Notes under the pieces: model-generated
Told to the model about the DNA's origin: nothing
Databases searched by the model: none
Seen by the model: the letters and a program-made list of their open reading frames with translations, nothing else
Made by a program: the position numbers and the translations under genes
Assembly (NCBI GenBank): GCA_022393335.1
Contig: JAJEKB010020545.1
Span: 1 to 64,000 of the forward strand
From: Macrotrachela quadricornifera
Taxonomy: Eukaryota; Rotifera; Eurotatoria; Philodinida; Philodinidae
Reading direction: 5' to 3'
Length of the DNA stretch: 64,000 nucleotides
In this document: piece after piece, positions 12,729-24,274 of the stretch
Position numbering within the stretch: position 1 is the stretch's first letter
Layout: every line of letters starts with the position of its first letter

Positions 12729-15148
12729 GTGTGTGAATGTATGATCAAATATGATTGTGATCTATGTTTCGAATTTTTCTTGAGAATGAATATCAATTGT
12801 TGATCAATTCAATGCAATTCTTCAGAGTGAAAGTATTCGAAAAAAAAATATTAAAGAATCATTATTAAGGCATTTCGATGTACGAAAATCAATACAATAG
12901 AAAAATTTCATTATTATAGACGACATTTGTATGGATTTCAACAAATATATTTTTCATAAAATAAAAATTCAATTTTGTCTATTGTTTGTTTTATTAATAC
13001 ATTATGAGCATGTAAACTTGTTGTCTTAATAGAATTTCAACGTAATATAGAAAAAAATACAATATTCTATGTCATAAGACAAAAGATCTTCCATCAAAAT
13101 ATCAATTTGAAAATATTTTATCAATAACTAGATTTGATTGGTCGAAAAGATTGACTAATAGGAGAGGGACTAGACGTGACATTCAACATTATATATATAT
13201 ATCATTTGTAATTATTTAGGACATTAAAAAACGGAATGAGCTTGATATGAATATTCAGTGCTTACAAATAGAACAATGTAAAAGTAAATGAATTCGATAG
13301 ATTAATAGTTTTTAACAGCCGAAAAGACTTTTTCTTAAAACAGGAGGAAACTAGTCACAAAAATAGAGATTATAGACTCACAGTATACTAACAGTGTAGT
13401 AAAAGAGACTTTCCTTGCTTTTCTACTAGAGATACGCACTGTCCTTTAAAGCACATATTCGATCTTGTAGAAAAACCAAAGATCGTTATTTCAATTTGAA
13501 ATTTAGCTCATAACTAGGCTTCATCGTTCTCAATTCATCCTGAAATTTTCACGTAAAATGAATCCTTTCTTCTTGAGATATTTGATGCCCAAAATCGACT
13601 TTTTTTGCAAAATTCCGTATCTCGAGAAGGAAGCAATCGTTGTTATTAAATAAGCCAAATTTCAAATTAAAAAGTATTTTATTTGTGATGACATAATGTG
13701 CCAGTAGATTTATTAAAAACTTACAAAATGATTTCATCAGATATTTCAATGCTATTTTTAATAGCATTCCGTAAAATAAACAAAACTCCATTTTCTATTG
13801 ATGATTAAACAAAATTTTAAGAAAGAAAGTACCTTTAGAAAAAATCATCAATCATAAAAGATTTGTTAATAGCTAGGAACTTAGCCTGCTAATCTAGCAA
13901 ACTACTAACAATATAAATGCTTACTGTATATTGATAATATAATATATTAGAAGATGATGATTTTCAGTAAATACTTTATTGATAATATCAATAAACACCA
14001 CATATAGTAACGACCGAAAACAGGGGAGGCAAATTGGATTCCCCTTTATATTTTTGAGTTTTTATCACTATAGGTCTTTTGTTTTTTTGATCTACTATAT
14101 ATCGCGAGAAAAGGTAATCGGAATCGATTCGATATATCAAACTTTACTTTTTTTTGGAATGATAAATTTGACATTAATGAATGTAAATTACATTTTCCTT
14201 TATTGTTCAATGTAAAAAAATGTCTGTTTTAATTTCTTTATCAAAGTTATCTTGTTTATCTGAGCTATTCAATCATAATCGATTAAACACGAATATGTGT
14301 GAAGTGAAACGCTTACAAAATATATACCAAGACGTCATTGATATTGGCAACAGAATTTGGCTCTTCAATAATATGTGGCAAACACAATACTGTCAGATCA
14401 CTTCTACTCCTTCAAATGAGTCCATTGAAACAATAACAATCAATGAACCATGAATCGTGCGCATTCCATGAAATAAGACTCTTACATGTATTGATTATCA
14501 GTTTTCCGATTTATCTTGTACACCATGGCGACTTATAATAACACCAACTTTTCAATCAAATATTCGACAACTCACTCACTCTATTCGACCAAATTAAAAA
14601 TTTGACTAAAACATTTCTCTCAACCTATCAATTGCAATTAAAAAATAATAATAAAAGATATGAAATCAATACTTCTGGTACCAGAGTCGACATACATGCA
14701 TTTTATACACGACCATGTCATATACGTCTTGACACTTATTTGCTCCATCATATTAACTCTTTTCGCTACTTTCATCAAATATTCAACAAAAAAATAGAAT
14801 AGAGACAACAAGAAACTTTCTGCATTTGTATATGACATATTTACTCGTTAGATACATTTTTTGTAATAAATAATCATATTTTTTTTTCTAATATAAACGA
14901 TATCAAATGAATATTCTAAGTGAAACACTGTAAATCAATCAACTGTCGTTTAATTTCAAAGATAAAAAATTCCATTCATCTTATCTTACTACAACATCAA
15001 TAAAAACGTATACCCAATAGATTATCTCACATGTTCATCAATTTACGTACCTTTCAGTGTAACAATGAAGCAAATATAATAGTTACTTTCATTCTACACT
15101 CTATCGGTCCCAATCTACGATGACACTTTTGTCATCAAAGATCGTTTA
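12729..15148. other. AT-rich stretch with possible decayed coding sequence
   Basis: Plus-strand frames at 13979-14215 and 14220-14453 (the second starts MSVLISLSKLSCLSEL), and readable pieces to about 14800, have a more protein-like composition than the surroundings but are broken by stops and give no recognisable domain. They could be a decayed gene. A short AT dinucleotide run sits at 13190-13202. Nothing else recognised. Confidence 0.3.
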
Positions 15149-15575
15149 AAACCGAATGAATAAAATATGGAGCTGAGAGAGTGTGTCCCGATTTACTTGG
15201 AAACTTCTTCAATTCCATTGGAAAGTATTCATAGACGAATCCTAACGCCTTAATAAAATAATTAATAAATAATACATTAATTAATCATTTATCGATTGAG
15301 AGACTTATTGGAAAGTCATGAATTAGATATGAAATCGATAGAGTTCGTCGAGATATATTTGGAAAGTTGTTTAGATTCATTGGTAAGTGCTCCTGAGCGA
15401 ATTCTGGAAGGTTACAAAAGAACTAATAATTAATGAATTAATTGACAGTGTTTTATATAATAAACTTTCTGGAAAGTAACAAGTAAGGTATGGAATCGAT
15501 AGAACTCATTGAGTTCTGCTTGGAAAGTTGTTCAACTGAGTTGGAAAGTTCTTTAGAACGAATATTTTCCAGAAA
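15149..15575. repeat. 161-bp tandem repeat, about 2.6 units
   Basis: Units start at about 15149, 15310 and 15471. Each carries ATCGATAGA(G/A)(T/C)TC, then TTGGAAAGTTGTT about 25 nt later, then an AT-rich half with ATTAATTAAT-type sequence. The first unit is the most diverged. The core motif recurs singly at 6909-6937, so the repeat is dispersed as well as tandem. No coding content. Confidence 0.65.
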
Positions 15576-16610
15576 AACTCGAATTCTGACCTAAAATATC
15601 CTACGTAGATAAAATATGTGATAGGACAGTAGGAGAAAAACTCAATACGTTTTGTAGGGATGATGTAAAATATGGCACATCGGTGATTTCAACACTTGTA
15701 AATAAATCAACAGTACAAACTTTGACATTTGATTGGATTTGGTTCTTTCAATTTAATGAAACAATCTTGTGTCATAGATGCTACTAATTATATTCATAGA
15801 AACATAAAGGATATTTTTTCCTAGAATATGGTATTGTTTTCAAGAGAGTCTTTATTTCTTTTGGAAATGTGTAGAAACACAGGAAAATCCTCGAAAAATA
15901 GAGCATAACAGAATCGATTTTAAATGTATAGAACGAGTACAAATATAGAAATTAGCAGGCATATCAAAGGAATATTATTTTCACATTATACAATTCTATA
16001 TGATCTAAAATCAATAATAAAATATTAGTCCAAAGATTAAAACATCACAAATCCATTTAATTTTGTTGAAACCAATTAACAATTTCAAGTGATATTTTAA
16101 CTTTTCATTTTAAACTCAAATTGATTTTTAAAAGAAAATTATACTGCTCAAAGTTAAAGTTAAAAATGAAAATCTTATTTTTCATATATTTATTTAAAAC
16201 TAATATTACACATATATGTATCAACAATATTTATTTTAGCTAAACTTTATTTTTTTCATTTTTAAATAAATTTACTATTTCTTTTCCTTAGCTTTTGTTC
16301 AATTTTACATTTAACACTTTTAATTATTACAAATTTAATTTTTTATTATGAAAGAAAGACAAGGATTAGATTCGATTTTGAATGTATCGAGATTTTTAAC
16401 TGTTTTGAAATCCAGCGAAGTATTCATTTATTAATATAATTATATAGAAAATGATTTTTTTTCAAAATTTCAATCAATGTTATTACTATTCGATTGTATT
16501 AATCATAGAAATAACTATATTATTTGTTTATAATGAATATCAATTTTCTTCTAATTTGTTTCTTTTATTTCTCACATAGAATTATTCATCTTCGCGTTTG
16601 AGAAATATAC
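15576..16610. other. AT-rich intergenic stretch
   Basis: No gene recognised. About 15570-15610 resembles the flank of the GGGCA inverted repeat near 7815-7840 (shared AAAACTCGAAT followed by ATATCCTACGTA), which suggests a dispersed relic. Confidence 0.35.
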
Positions 16611-16618
16611 ATATGAAT

Positions 16619-17314
16619 CAGGGCTCCGCGTGGGATGGGATGGGACAAACTTTTTGTCCCATGGGCCAATGCAGCTTATCCCATCCCATCCCATGGGATT
16701 CGCTAAAAAATAATTTCTATCCCATCCCATCCCATCCCATGGGATCCCATGGGATCTGACACACCGTAACAAAACTCTAATGAAAAACAGATTTATTTCT
16801 GAAATATGGCTTATTAAATCATATAATCATTATCATTTATTTCACATTTTTATGATAGTCTGTTTTTATAAATATAAAATAAGTTACTTCATAATTTTCT
16901 TTATACAATAATATTCTCTTGAAATACAAAAAAAAGAAAATAACGAAACAACAATACTATCATCAACAAAAGCGATAAGTAATTAAATATGCAAATACAA
17001 AAGATAAAAAAAGAATATGAAATAACTCATTTAATTTTTTCCATTCCTCGAATAAATAGTATATTGTCTAGATGTTTTGGATCTAAACTAATTCTTTGTT
17101 CGTTTAAAACAACACCTGCCGCACTAAACTGCCGCTCTGCGGTGTTAGAAGTAGCGGGAACAGAATGAATGATTAACCAATACAAAAAAACAGCGAGAAT
17201 ATTATTTGTTTACGGATTGTCAAATGCGCTATCTATGCAGAATAATCCTTTACTAAAAATACAATCGTATATCCCATGGGTGGCGAGACTTATCCCATCC
17301 CACGCGGAGCCCTG
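16619..17314 (-). mobile_element. hAT transposon derivative, 696 bp
   Basis: Termini CAGGGCTCCGCGTGGGAT and ATCCCACGCGGAGCCCTG are perfect inverted repeats. They are flanked by the 8-bp direct duplication ATATGAAT at 16611-16618 and 17315-17322, as expected for hAT elements. Subterminal arrays of CCCAT/ATGGG lie inside the left end (16629-16755) and, more briefly, the right end. The interior keeps only the transposase C-terminus (separate entry). The perfect duplication and termini suggest a fairly recent insertion, mobilised in trans by a full-length relative elsewhere. Confidence 0.93.
17027..17205 (-). pseudogene. hAT transposase C-terminal dimerisation segment
   Basis: The minus strand from about 17205 to the TGA at 17027-17029 reads as a hAT family dimerisation (hATC) region: a hydrophobic stretch (AVFLYWLIIHSV), then PATSNTAERQFSAAGVVLNE, then QRISLDPKHLDNILFIRGM. 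This matches the family pattern PxTSxxxERxFSxAGxxxxxxRxxLxP. The catalytic RNase-H-like domain and the zinc-finger region are absent. This is an internally deleted transposase lying inside its own terminal repeats. Confidence 0.85.
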
Positions 17315-17322
17315 ATATGAAT

Positions 17323-17692
17323 ATCTATAAAGATACAAAATTTTCTCTCTTTTTGATATTTTCTTTCTTTCTGTGCATCAATATTATCTGATTTGGAAAC
17401 GTTACATGTATAAAAGAATAAATGGACACAAATAAAATAGTTCTTAGACGATAATATATTTTGCTGTGATAGCAACAAATTATTTCGGATAAAATTATAA
17501 AGATTCTTTTTTTTGGTTTTTTCTCTCTCGCCCATATCTTGCTAACTTCCTTGTCATCATATTTAAGAATAATTCATGACATCTGTAACAGTCTCCACTA
17601 AGATAGAAAAAAGATAACACATACGTATCTTTTCTTCTATATATACTAAGACAAGGCAGGATAGCATATTGTCTTTTTGAAATAACATAGAA
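17323..17692. other. Short intergenic stretch before the BTB gene
   Basis: No coding exon recognised. It must contain the promoter of the downstream plus-strand gene, but I see no clear core element. Confidence 0.35.
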
Positions 17693-18553
17693 ATGTCTTT
17701 TCTTTCACGTATAGTAAGTATTTAATCATTTTGTAAAAGTATAGATTTAAAATATGATTGTATAAATTAGTTGATCTTATTTATTATAATATGGGTAAAT
17801 TACAACAATACTTCTACAAGTATCATTCAATCGAAAAGAAGTCAACCAATACATGAAGAAGATCTTGATGACGTTGTAAAACTACAACGTTTTGTGAAAT
17901 GTGATGAAAATCAAGTCCTAAGTGAAGCTGAATTGAGACAATGTATTAAAAATACAAATGTTATTCAACTTAATGTTGGTGGTGAAATAATGACGACAAC
18001 TCGTGAAACACTTACTCGTTCTCCAAAATCAATTCTTTCAATAATGTTTAATGGTGATTGGGAACAGAAATTACCAATAGATAAAAACGGAAATATATTC
18101 TTAGATTTTAATCCAATTCTTTTTCGTCATTTACTTGATCAATTACAAATATTAGATAAAAATAGTATAATTAACTTTTATCCTCCTTCTCAACCATCAT
18201 TTATTGAACCATTTAAAAAAATGCTTAAAAAATTAAACCTTAATCAATTCGCATCATTAAAAAATAATGTTCTTACTTTTAATGTTGGTGGTCAAATGAT
18301 TACAAATCAACGTAAAACATTTAATCAAATATCTAATTCTACTTTGGATAACATTGTTTCATTTTCGAACGTTAGAAAATTTGATAATAAAAGTAATATT
18401 TTTCTTGATTATGATCCAAAATTATTTCAAAATTTGATTAAACAATTAAGAAAAAAATCATCTACAACCATCGGTTGTTCAAAAGAATTCTCGAATCAAG
18501 GATACATTTTTTTCAAGAAAGTACTCCCTGATTTGAATATGTGTAGTAAGTAA
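17693..18553 (+). CDS. KCTD-like protein with two BTB/POZ (T1-type) domains
   Basis: Two exons: 17693-17713 and 17771-18553, intron GTAAGT...TTAG of 57 nt, 267 residues. The first BTB begins at about residue 72 (IQLNVGGEIMTTTRETL), with the typical 'VGGxxxxTxxxTL...S' start of potassium-channel-tetramerisation domains and the later FLDFNPILFRHLL motif. A second, more diverged copy begins at about 170 (LTFNVGGQMITNQRKTF, then IFLDYDPKLFQNLI). Family members act as cullin-3 adaptors or oligomerisation modules in the cytoplasm. Which applies here is unknown. The exon junction creates a hydrophobic N-terminus (RILILFIIIWV), unusual for this family, so an alternative acceptor downstream is possible. 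Confidence 0.8.
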
Positions 18554-18671
18554 AATACATTTCATATTAGTAGAATTCGATTTCTTTTTATTTTTTTTTA
18601 CATAATTAGGCGAATTTTGGGATACAATCTCGTAACTATGCAAATAATTAATATCATTTCATAGATAAATG

Positions 18672-18810
18672 ATGCATATGTTGTGGTAGAAATTAAAATT
18701 TTAACTTTTTCTATAGTAGAATTTTAAATAGCCCTATAGGAAAAATTAAAATTTTAATTTCTACTAGTCGAATTTTAGTAGAATTTTAATTTCTACTACA
18801 ACACATACAT
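18672..18810. repeat. Short inverted-repeat element (MITE-like)
   Basis: GCATATGTTGTGGTAGAAAT at the left pairs with ATTTCTACTACAACACATAC at the right. The interior repeats AAATTAAAATTTTAA-type sequence in both orientations. About 139 bp, no coding content. It lies roughly 120 bp downstream of the BTB gene stop. Confidence 0.65.
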
Positions 18811-19512
18811 TAAAGTCCATTTTTATCTAATTTATGTAAAATGAATCAATTACTTGTAGCATGATTAATTATTTAAATTCTAATTTGCTCCAAATTATTC
18901 AAAAGTCGTACGAATAATAAGCTTTAGTAAACACTTACTAGCGAAACTTTCAGCTATAAACAAAATCAAAAATTTAGTAAAGGAAAATAGAGAAACGAGT
19001 AAAATAAAATATGTTAATATAATCTTTTTTTTAATTCGAGAACAACAAAAATTGTTTATTGTCTTTTATTCTTTGGTGTTTTCTAAATTTTTTTTGTATT
19101 CGAGATAAAAAAAGAAACAAATGTTTTCACCAAAGTACGGGTATAGTGAGTCCAAAAAAACAGACCTATTTTTCAATGCATTCATCGCTCTCAACTTCAC
19201 TGACATTAACACCGTCTATCTCGACAACAGCACAGATATTTCTCATAATTATATGGAACCAGTGCACCACTCCGTCTAAGCACTAAAAGAACTCATCACA
19301 CGAAAAACTCCATCCGTATTCTTAATATCGCCTTGTTCCTAACTTTCACTGTAACAGTTGTCAACATTCTCACTTGCATCATCTGCCACCGCCTTCATTC
19401 CCAACTCTTGGGTATTCTTTCTTAAAAATAGTATAGGTCATCGTGAGTCTAACAGTAATTCCATCTACTTTTTTCCTACAGTGCCTTCTCATGGGTCTAT
19501 GAATATTTCATA
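18811..19512. other. Intergenic stretch, possible unrecognised coding relic
   Basis: About 19160-19430 is richer in C and has protein-like codon texture (for example TDINTVYLDNSTDISHNYM in one frame), but stops interrupt it and I cannot assign a family. A block at about 19480-19515 is similar in direct orientation to 20098-20136, beyond the palindrome at 19513-20022. Confidence 0.3.
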
Positions 19513-20022
19513 CATCTTTTGGCTGCAAGTAGGCCTCGATCAGACATGAAAAGTCTGAAAAGGGTTCATTCCTTCGTGCCTTTTTTCCCGAGCTATGATT
19601 ATTTGGCTCGTTTTTTGGCTTACTGCAAGGTATCCGAAAAAATTCGAATGACGAATTTTCGACTTGAAATTTTGCCCATCGATAGGTCTCATCGACATCA
19701 GATTGTTCCACAAGTCTCAGCTTGAATGAACGGCTCCTTCTCCAGATAACCGAATTTTAAAAAATCCTGTATTTTATCAACTATTCGAAAAATTCCTTCA
19801 GCTTGAAAACTCATTATTTCGCGAAAGAAACATCCGCTTCGGCTGAGACCTATCGATGGGCAAAATTTCAAGTCGAAAATGCGTCATTCGAATTTTTTCG
19901 GAATACCTTGCAGTAAGCCAAAAACGAGTCAAATAATCATAGCTCGGGAAAAAAGACACGAAGGGATGAACCCTTTTCAGACTTTTCACGTCTGATCGAG
20001 GTCTACTTGCAGCCAAAAGATG
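19513..20022. repeat. Fold-back palindrome 4 (about 180-bp arms)
   Basis: Left arm 19513-19693 starts CATCTTTTGGCTGCAAGTAG. Right arm about 19839-20022 ends CTACTTGCAGCCAAAAGATG. Inner ends share GCCCATCGATAGGTCTCA in inverted form, with a spacer near 145 bp. The reading frames at 19508-19711, 19519-19725 and 19798-20016 are mirror translations of the arms, not genes. Flanking direct similarity (about 19480-19512 and 20098-20136) suggests the palindrome sits inside a larger repeated sequence. Confidence 0.75.
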
Positions 20023-20203
20023 GGTTCTAAAACATTTGAACGTGTAAATATGTTTCCTCGTAAGTTTCCTTACGTTTTTCCTGTATGGTGCGTCTTTCTG
20101 AGCCTTCGTGGATCTATTGATATTTCATATATGCTATTTTGTGAAATACGATCTGACAGAGAGTGTTGAAGTGTTTAAGGGTAGAAATTTGGGCCTCCCT
20201 CCC

Positions 20204-20334
20204 ACAAACCGTGACCGACAGGCACGATTAGTATCACAGACCGTGACCGACAGGCAGGAGTAGTGTCACAGACCTTGACCAATGGACAAAATTAGCGTCA
20301 CTGTCACAGACAGTGACCGACACTGCAGTAACTC
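20204..20334. repeat. 32-bp tandem repeat, four units
   Basis: Units start at 20204, 20236, 20268 and 20306 with consensus ACAGACCGTGACCGACAGGC and a variable 3' part ending TAGTGTC or similar. The first two units are nearly identical. The third has a 6-nt expansion. Not coding. Confidence 0.75.
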
Positions 20335-22595
20335 TTATTATTCTAGTATAGACTGTAATCTATGAAGGACTGAAGACCATCATAGACACTTATTCGGACA
20401 AACTCTGGATATTTGGTATACAATGTACGCTGTTTCATCGTGTTTCACATTTTTAACCCCACATGGCTTGTGCTAACAGCTTTTTTCCTATATTGGATTT
20501 TGATAGATCTTCGTGGATCTCTGATTGTTTTTGCTCTGGAATTTGAACTATAAACTCGCTAGACTCATAGAAATCTGCCCCATTAAAAGAAAGATATATG
20601 AATTATCGTTAGATTCCACTGAAGTTACCATAGACAAGAAAAAGTATAGAAAATATCCATAGTTCGACGAAAACCTACGGTTGGAAAAAGAGGATATGAA
20701 ATGTCTTTAGATCTACAAAGGCACACTTGAAAAACAAATATATATGAAACACTTTTCGCCTCGATATGACCCACTTAGAGCGATCATTAAAAGAAAAAGA
20801 TATATAAAATATTCTTGGATACAGTACATTCCTCACATTTAGATGAAATGAAAGTGGTTTTTTGTTTAAGTTCAAAAAGAATTAAAATAAATCATTGTAT
20901 GAATTCTTTTTGAAACGAACACTCCATGGAGTTGAAAAAAGATAGAGAACTCTTCAATATTTTAGCTGATTATTGCGAAAAACGTTTTTCTCTATTTGAA
21001 ATTGATTTAATTAATACAAATAATTAGGAAATACAATGAAAGAACTTTAAAGATAAGTGATCACTCGACAGCATCAATACTTCTGTTTACTTTCTAAAAA
21101 ATCTTTCCTATGAATATTTAAAGATTATCATTGTCCTTTTCAATAAGTATGTGTCTAAAGGGTGAATTTTTTGAATGCAGCAAGTGAGCAAGAAGGACTT
21201 GTCTGTCTAAGAGTGGAATCCATCCTTCTGTTGACAAATTACGTTTAACTTCAGTATTAGTGAATCTAGCGAAATGATATGAGAGAATTATTGTAGAGAG
21301 AATCGAATGATGGAGTTCCGATAATGGAATAAATATAGACGAACTATTCAGATTTACTTCAAATTGAACACTCCAAACTTGTATTAAGTCTTCAGTCGAA
21401 GATTTATAATTAGATGCAGCTGCTCTTAACTATCCAGCTCTAGTGATCTTCATGGATCTTCTCACGCATTTGACCGAATGTATTATCCCGCCTTAAATTT
21501 AATGATGAGAACGGCTATTATCTTGAAGCAATTTAATACATTCTGTGTCTAATAATTTTTCTTGTTTTCATATTTCATTGATAGTAGGATTGAGACAATT
21601 TTCAATGTAATAGTTGCGATTAATCTATCTGTCAAAATTTCTAGTAAGCTTTGTCTAACTGTTGAATCACGTTTCTATCTATATCTAACTATTTAACTGC
21701 TGTCTATTCAGAATATGGCAATACGGCTTTGCAAAATATATTGAACGATTTTAAGATAAAACAAAATTTATACTCTTTCTTTGATTTTTCTTGTCTCCTT
21801 ATAGTGGTCAGATGTTTCTAAACTCAATTACGTAGATATATCTAAACGGCTGTATTTTCGTATATATTTAAAACATTTATGTGCTTTATACAATCATATC
21901 ACAAAAAGAAAAATTCTCTAGAGAGTCTCGACTGGAGAAATGTCCATCAAGAAGTATTTTGAGAAATCTGCCAGGAAAAACTCATATGGCTAGTTAGAAG
22001 AAAGTTCAAATATTATTATATTGCACATTCTACAATACTGATTAAAACAGACAAAAGCAATATTGCTGATAATGAAAATGAAAATAAGAGAGAAAACATT
22101 TTTAGAATGGGCTTGCCTATTCGATCGATAGAACACTGTCCAAAATCATATATAATAGAACTAAAAGAAATATATTACCTTGTTGATGAAACATAAATAT
22201 TCTTTATCTAGATTTCAATAAAACAATGGATATGAAAAGAAAAAAAGAGACTACTACAGAACAAGATATATCCATTACTAATGTATCTCTATAATTTTTC
22301 GATTACTATCTTAACACATGATATTGAACAATTCTCTACGTACGTTTTTAGAGGATTTCAGACTATTTGTATCAAGAAACAGTTCTTCTTCAATTTATCC
22401 TTTCTGTATATTTGAGAAATCGTTGATATAGACATTAGAAAAACATAATAATAATATTTTTCTTTACAGTAACTGAGAAATCCCTCTATTCTTCTCTATC
22501 ACACAAACAAGATAAAAAACAACATCATAAAAGTTTTTCTCTTCTGCATCTCCATCCTTTTCTCACAATTCAAAGAAAATAAAAGATTATTCTTG
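20335..22595. other. Intergenic stretch of about 2.3 kb
   Basis: No gene recognised. ATTAAAAGAAAGATATAT-like sequence appears at about 20583 and 20787, a weak local repetition. CTTCGTGGATCT occurs at about 20104 and 20510. The rest shows nothing I can name. Confidence 0.4.
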
Positions 22596-23537
22596 ATGAT
22601 GATATGTTTTCTCTTTTCTTTAGTACCACTTCGTGGCAGCTTGATAGATATTCCCACAAATGCCACATGGAATAAGAATGGTCAAACAGTAGGAGGACGA
22701 AATTCAATACTCTATGGCCCTCAAGGTTTATATGTGGATGATGAACAAACAATTTATGTTGCTGATACTGTAAATCACCGTATTGTAGCATGGAAATCGG
22801 GTGAAACAAATGGACAAATAGTGGCAGGTGGACATGGGCAAGGAAATGGTATTCAACAATTGAATTATCCAACAGATGTGATCGTGGATAAAGAGAGAGA
22901 TAGTTTTATTATTTGTGATCAAGGAAATAAAAGAGTAGTTAAATGGCCTCGTCAAAATGGAACAAATGGAGAAACAATCATTTCGAATTCTACTTGTTTT
23001 GGTTTGACAATGGACGACAATCGATGCCTCTATGTCAGTGATTATGACAAGCATGAAGTTAGACGATATCGAATGGGGGAAACACAAGGGGTAATAGTGG
23101 CAGGTGGAAATGGAAGTGGAAATCGTTTTGATCAGCTCCATGAGCCTCGCTACATATTCGTCGATCGAGAACATTCAGTATTTGTGTCTGATAATAAGAA
23201 TCACCGTGTGATGAAATGGATAGAAGGCGCAAAAGAAGGTATTGTTGTTGCTGGCGGACAAGGATATGGAAATAATCTGACGCAATTAAAGTATCCTGAA
23301 GGAGTTCTTGTTGATCAATTGGGTACCGTTTATGCAGTTGATAGTCATAATGATCGAATTGTACGTTGGCCTAAAGGAGCACAGCAAGGAAATATTATTA
23401 TTGGTGGAAATGGTGCAGGAGCACAAGCAAATCAACTCTCTTCCCCTAGAGGATTATCATTTGATCGACAAGGTAATCTCTATGTTGTCGAACATAATAA
23501 CAATCGAGTACAACGATTTAACATTAAAATACCATGA
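22596..23537 (+). CDS. NHL-repeat protein, apparently secreted
   Basis: One open exon of 313 residues from the ATG at 22596. Six NHL units are visible, each ending in patterns like NHRIVAW, NKRVVKW, KHEVRRY, NHRVMKW, NDRIVRW and NNRVQRF, separated by linkers of the type VAGGxGxGNxxxQLxxP. This is a complete six-bladed propeller in the style abundant in bdelloids. The N-terminus has only a short hydrophobic stretch (ICFLFSLVPL), which could be a weak signal peptide. TTTCTTTAG at 22612-22620 is a good splice acceptor, so the true first exon may lie upstream and be unseen. Unlike the NHL gene at 10.6-12.7 kb, no membrane helix is present. Function unknown; binding role inferred. Confidence 0.8.
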   Translation: MMICFLFSLVPLRGSLIDIPTNATWNKNGQTVGGRNSILYGPQGLYVDDEQTIYVADTVNHRIVAWKSGETNGQIVAGGHGQGNGIQQLNYPTDVIVDKERDSFIICDQGNKRVVKWPRQNGTNGETIISNSTCFGLTMDDNRCLYVSDYDKHEVRRYRMGETQGVIVAGGNGSGNRFDQLHEPRYIFVDREHSVFVSDNKNHRVMKWIEGAKEGIVVAGGQGYGNNLTQLKYPEGVLVDQLGTVYAVDSHNDRIVRWPKGAQQGNIIIGGNGAGAQANQLSSPRGLSFDRQGNLYVVEHNNNRVQRFNIKIP

Positions 23538-23949
23538 AATTAATGAGATGAACTAATAAATTTTATTTATTTTCAGCTATTGATTATTATATTGCTTTGT
23601 AATTTTAATTGAAAAAAATAAATGAATTGATATTTATTTATATTCACGTGCGTGCGCGCGATCAGAGAGACCCTGATTGTTAGAGGCACAAAAAACAACA
23701 GCGGTAAAACAATATACGAACATAAAAGATCTTTCTGTTGTCTTTCCCCAACAAGAGCAGTAACTTTCTGAGTTTAATTAATGTAGAAAACATACATTAA
23801 TTCAACACTAAAAGAAAAGTAGCTAGAATAAATGAACAGCACTCACCCTTGGGAAAAAGTTTTGGGTGAAAATAAATATACTACTCTTTTTTTATTTCAA
23901 TATAACAGTAGTAAATTTATTTCCAAAAAAAAGATATATAAATGCTTAA
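23538..23949. other. Short intergenic stretch
   Basis: A GC-alternating run (GTGCGTGCGCGCG) at about 23647-23660 could form a short Z-DNA-prone tract. No gene recognised. Confidence 0.35.
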
Positions 23950-24118
23950 ATTTTGCGTATTTTTCATTCAATTGAATAATTTCCTTTCATATTCAATTTA
24001 TTTTTATTTATCAATAAAATGACTGTTACATTTGGAACAGAAAGAGTCATTTAATCAATAATCAATACCAGGTTGAATATGAAAGAAAATTACTCAATTG
24101 AATGAAAAACGAAAAAAA
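23950..24118. repeat. Short inverted-repeat element (MITE-like)
   Basis: TTTTTCATTCAATTGAATAA at the left pairs with TTACTCAATTGAATGAAAAA at the right. Arms are about 37-45 bp including CTTTCATATTCAA and TTGAATATGAAAG. The internal part is AT-rich and non-coding. Confidence 0.7.
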
Positions 24119-24274
24119 AAATTTAAAATACTCTATCTAATCATAACTAACTTATTGTTAAGAGACTTACTTAACTTATTAAAATAAATGATAAATTTCA
24201 GTATCTTATATATGATACCATTTACGGGCAAAGCAGCTGACTTTATCGGTCATGTTCGTATTTAATTTTCATTC

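Noticed and set aside
22728..23174. 148-residue minus-strand ORF inside the NHL gene
   Set aside because: Antisense shadow produced by the codon pattern of the NHL repeats; the plus strand encodes clear domains.
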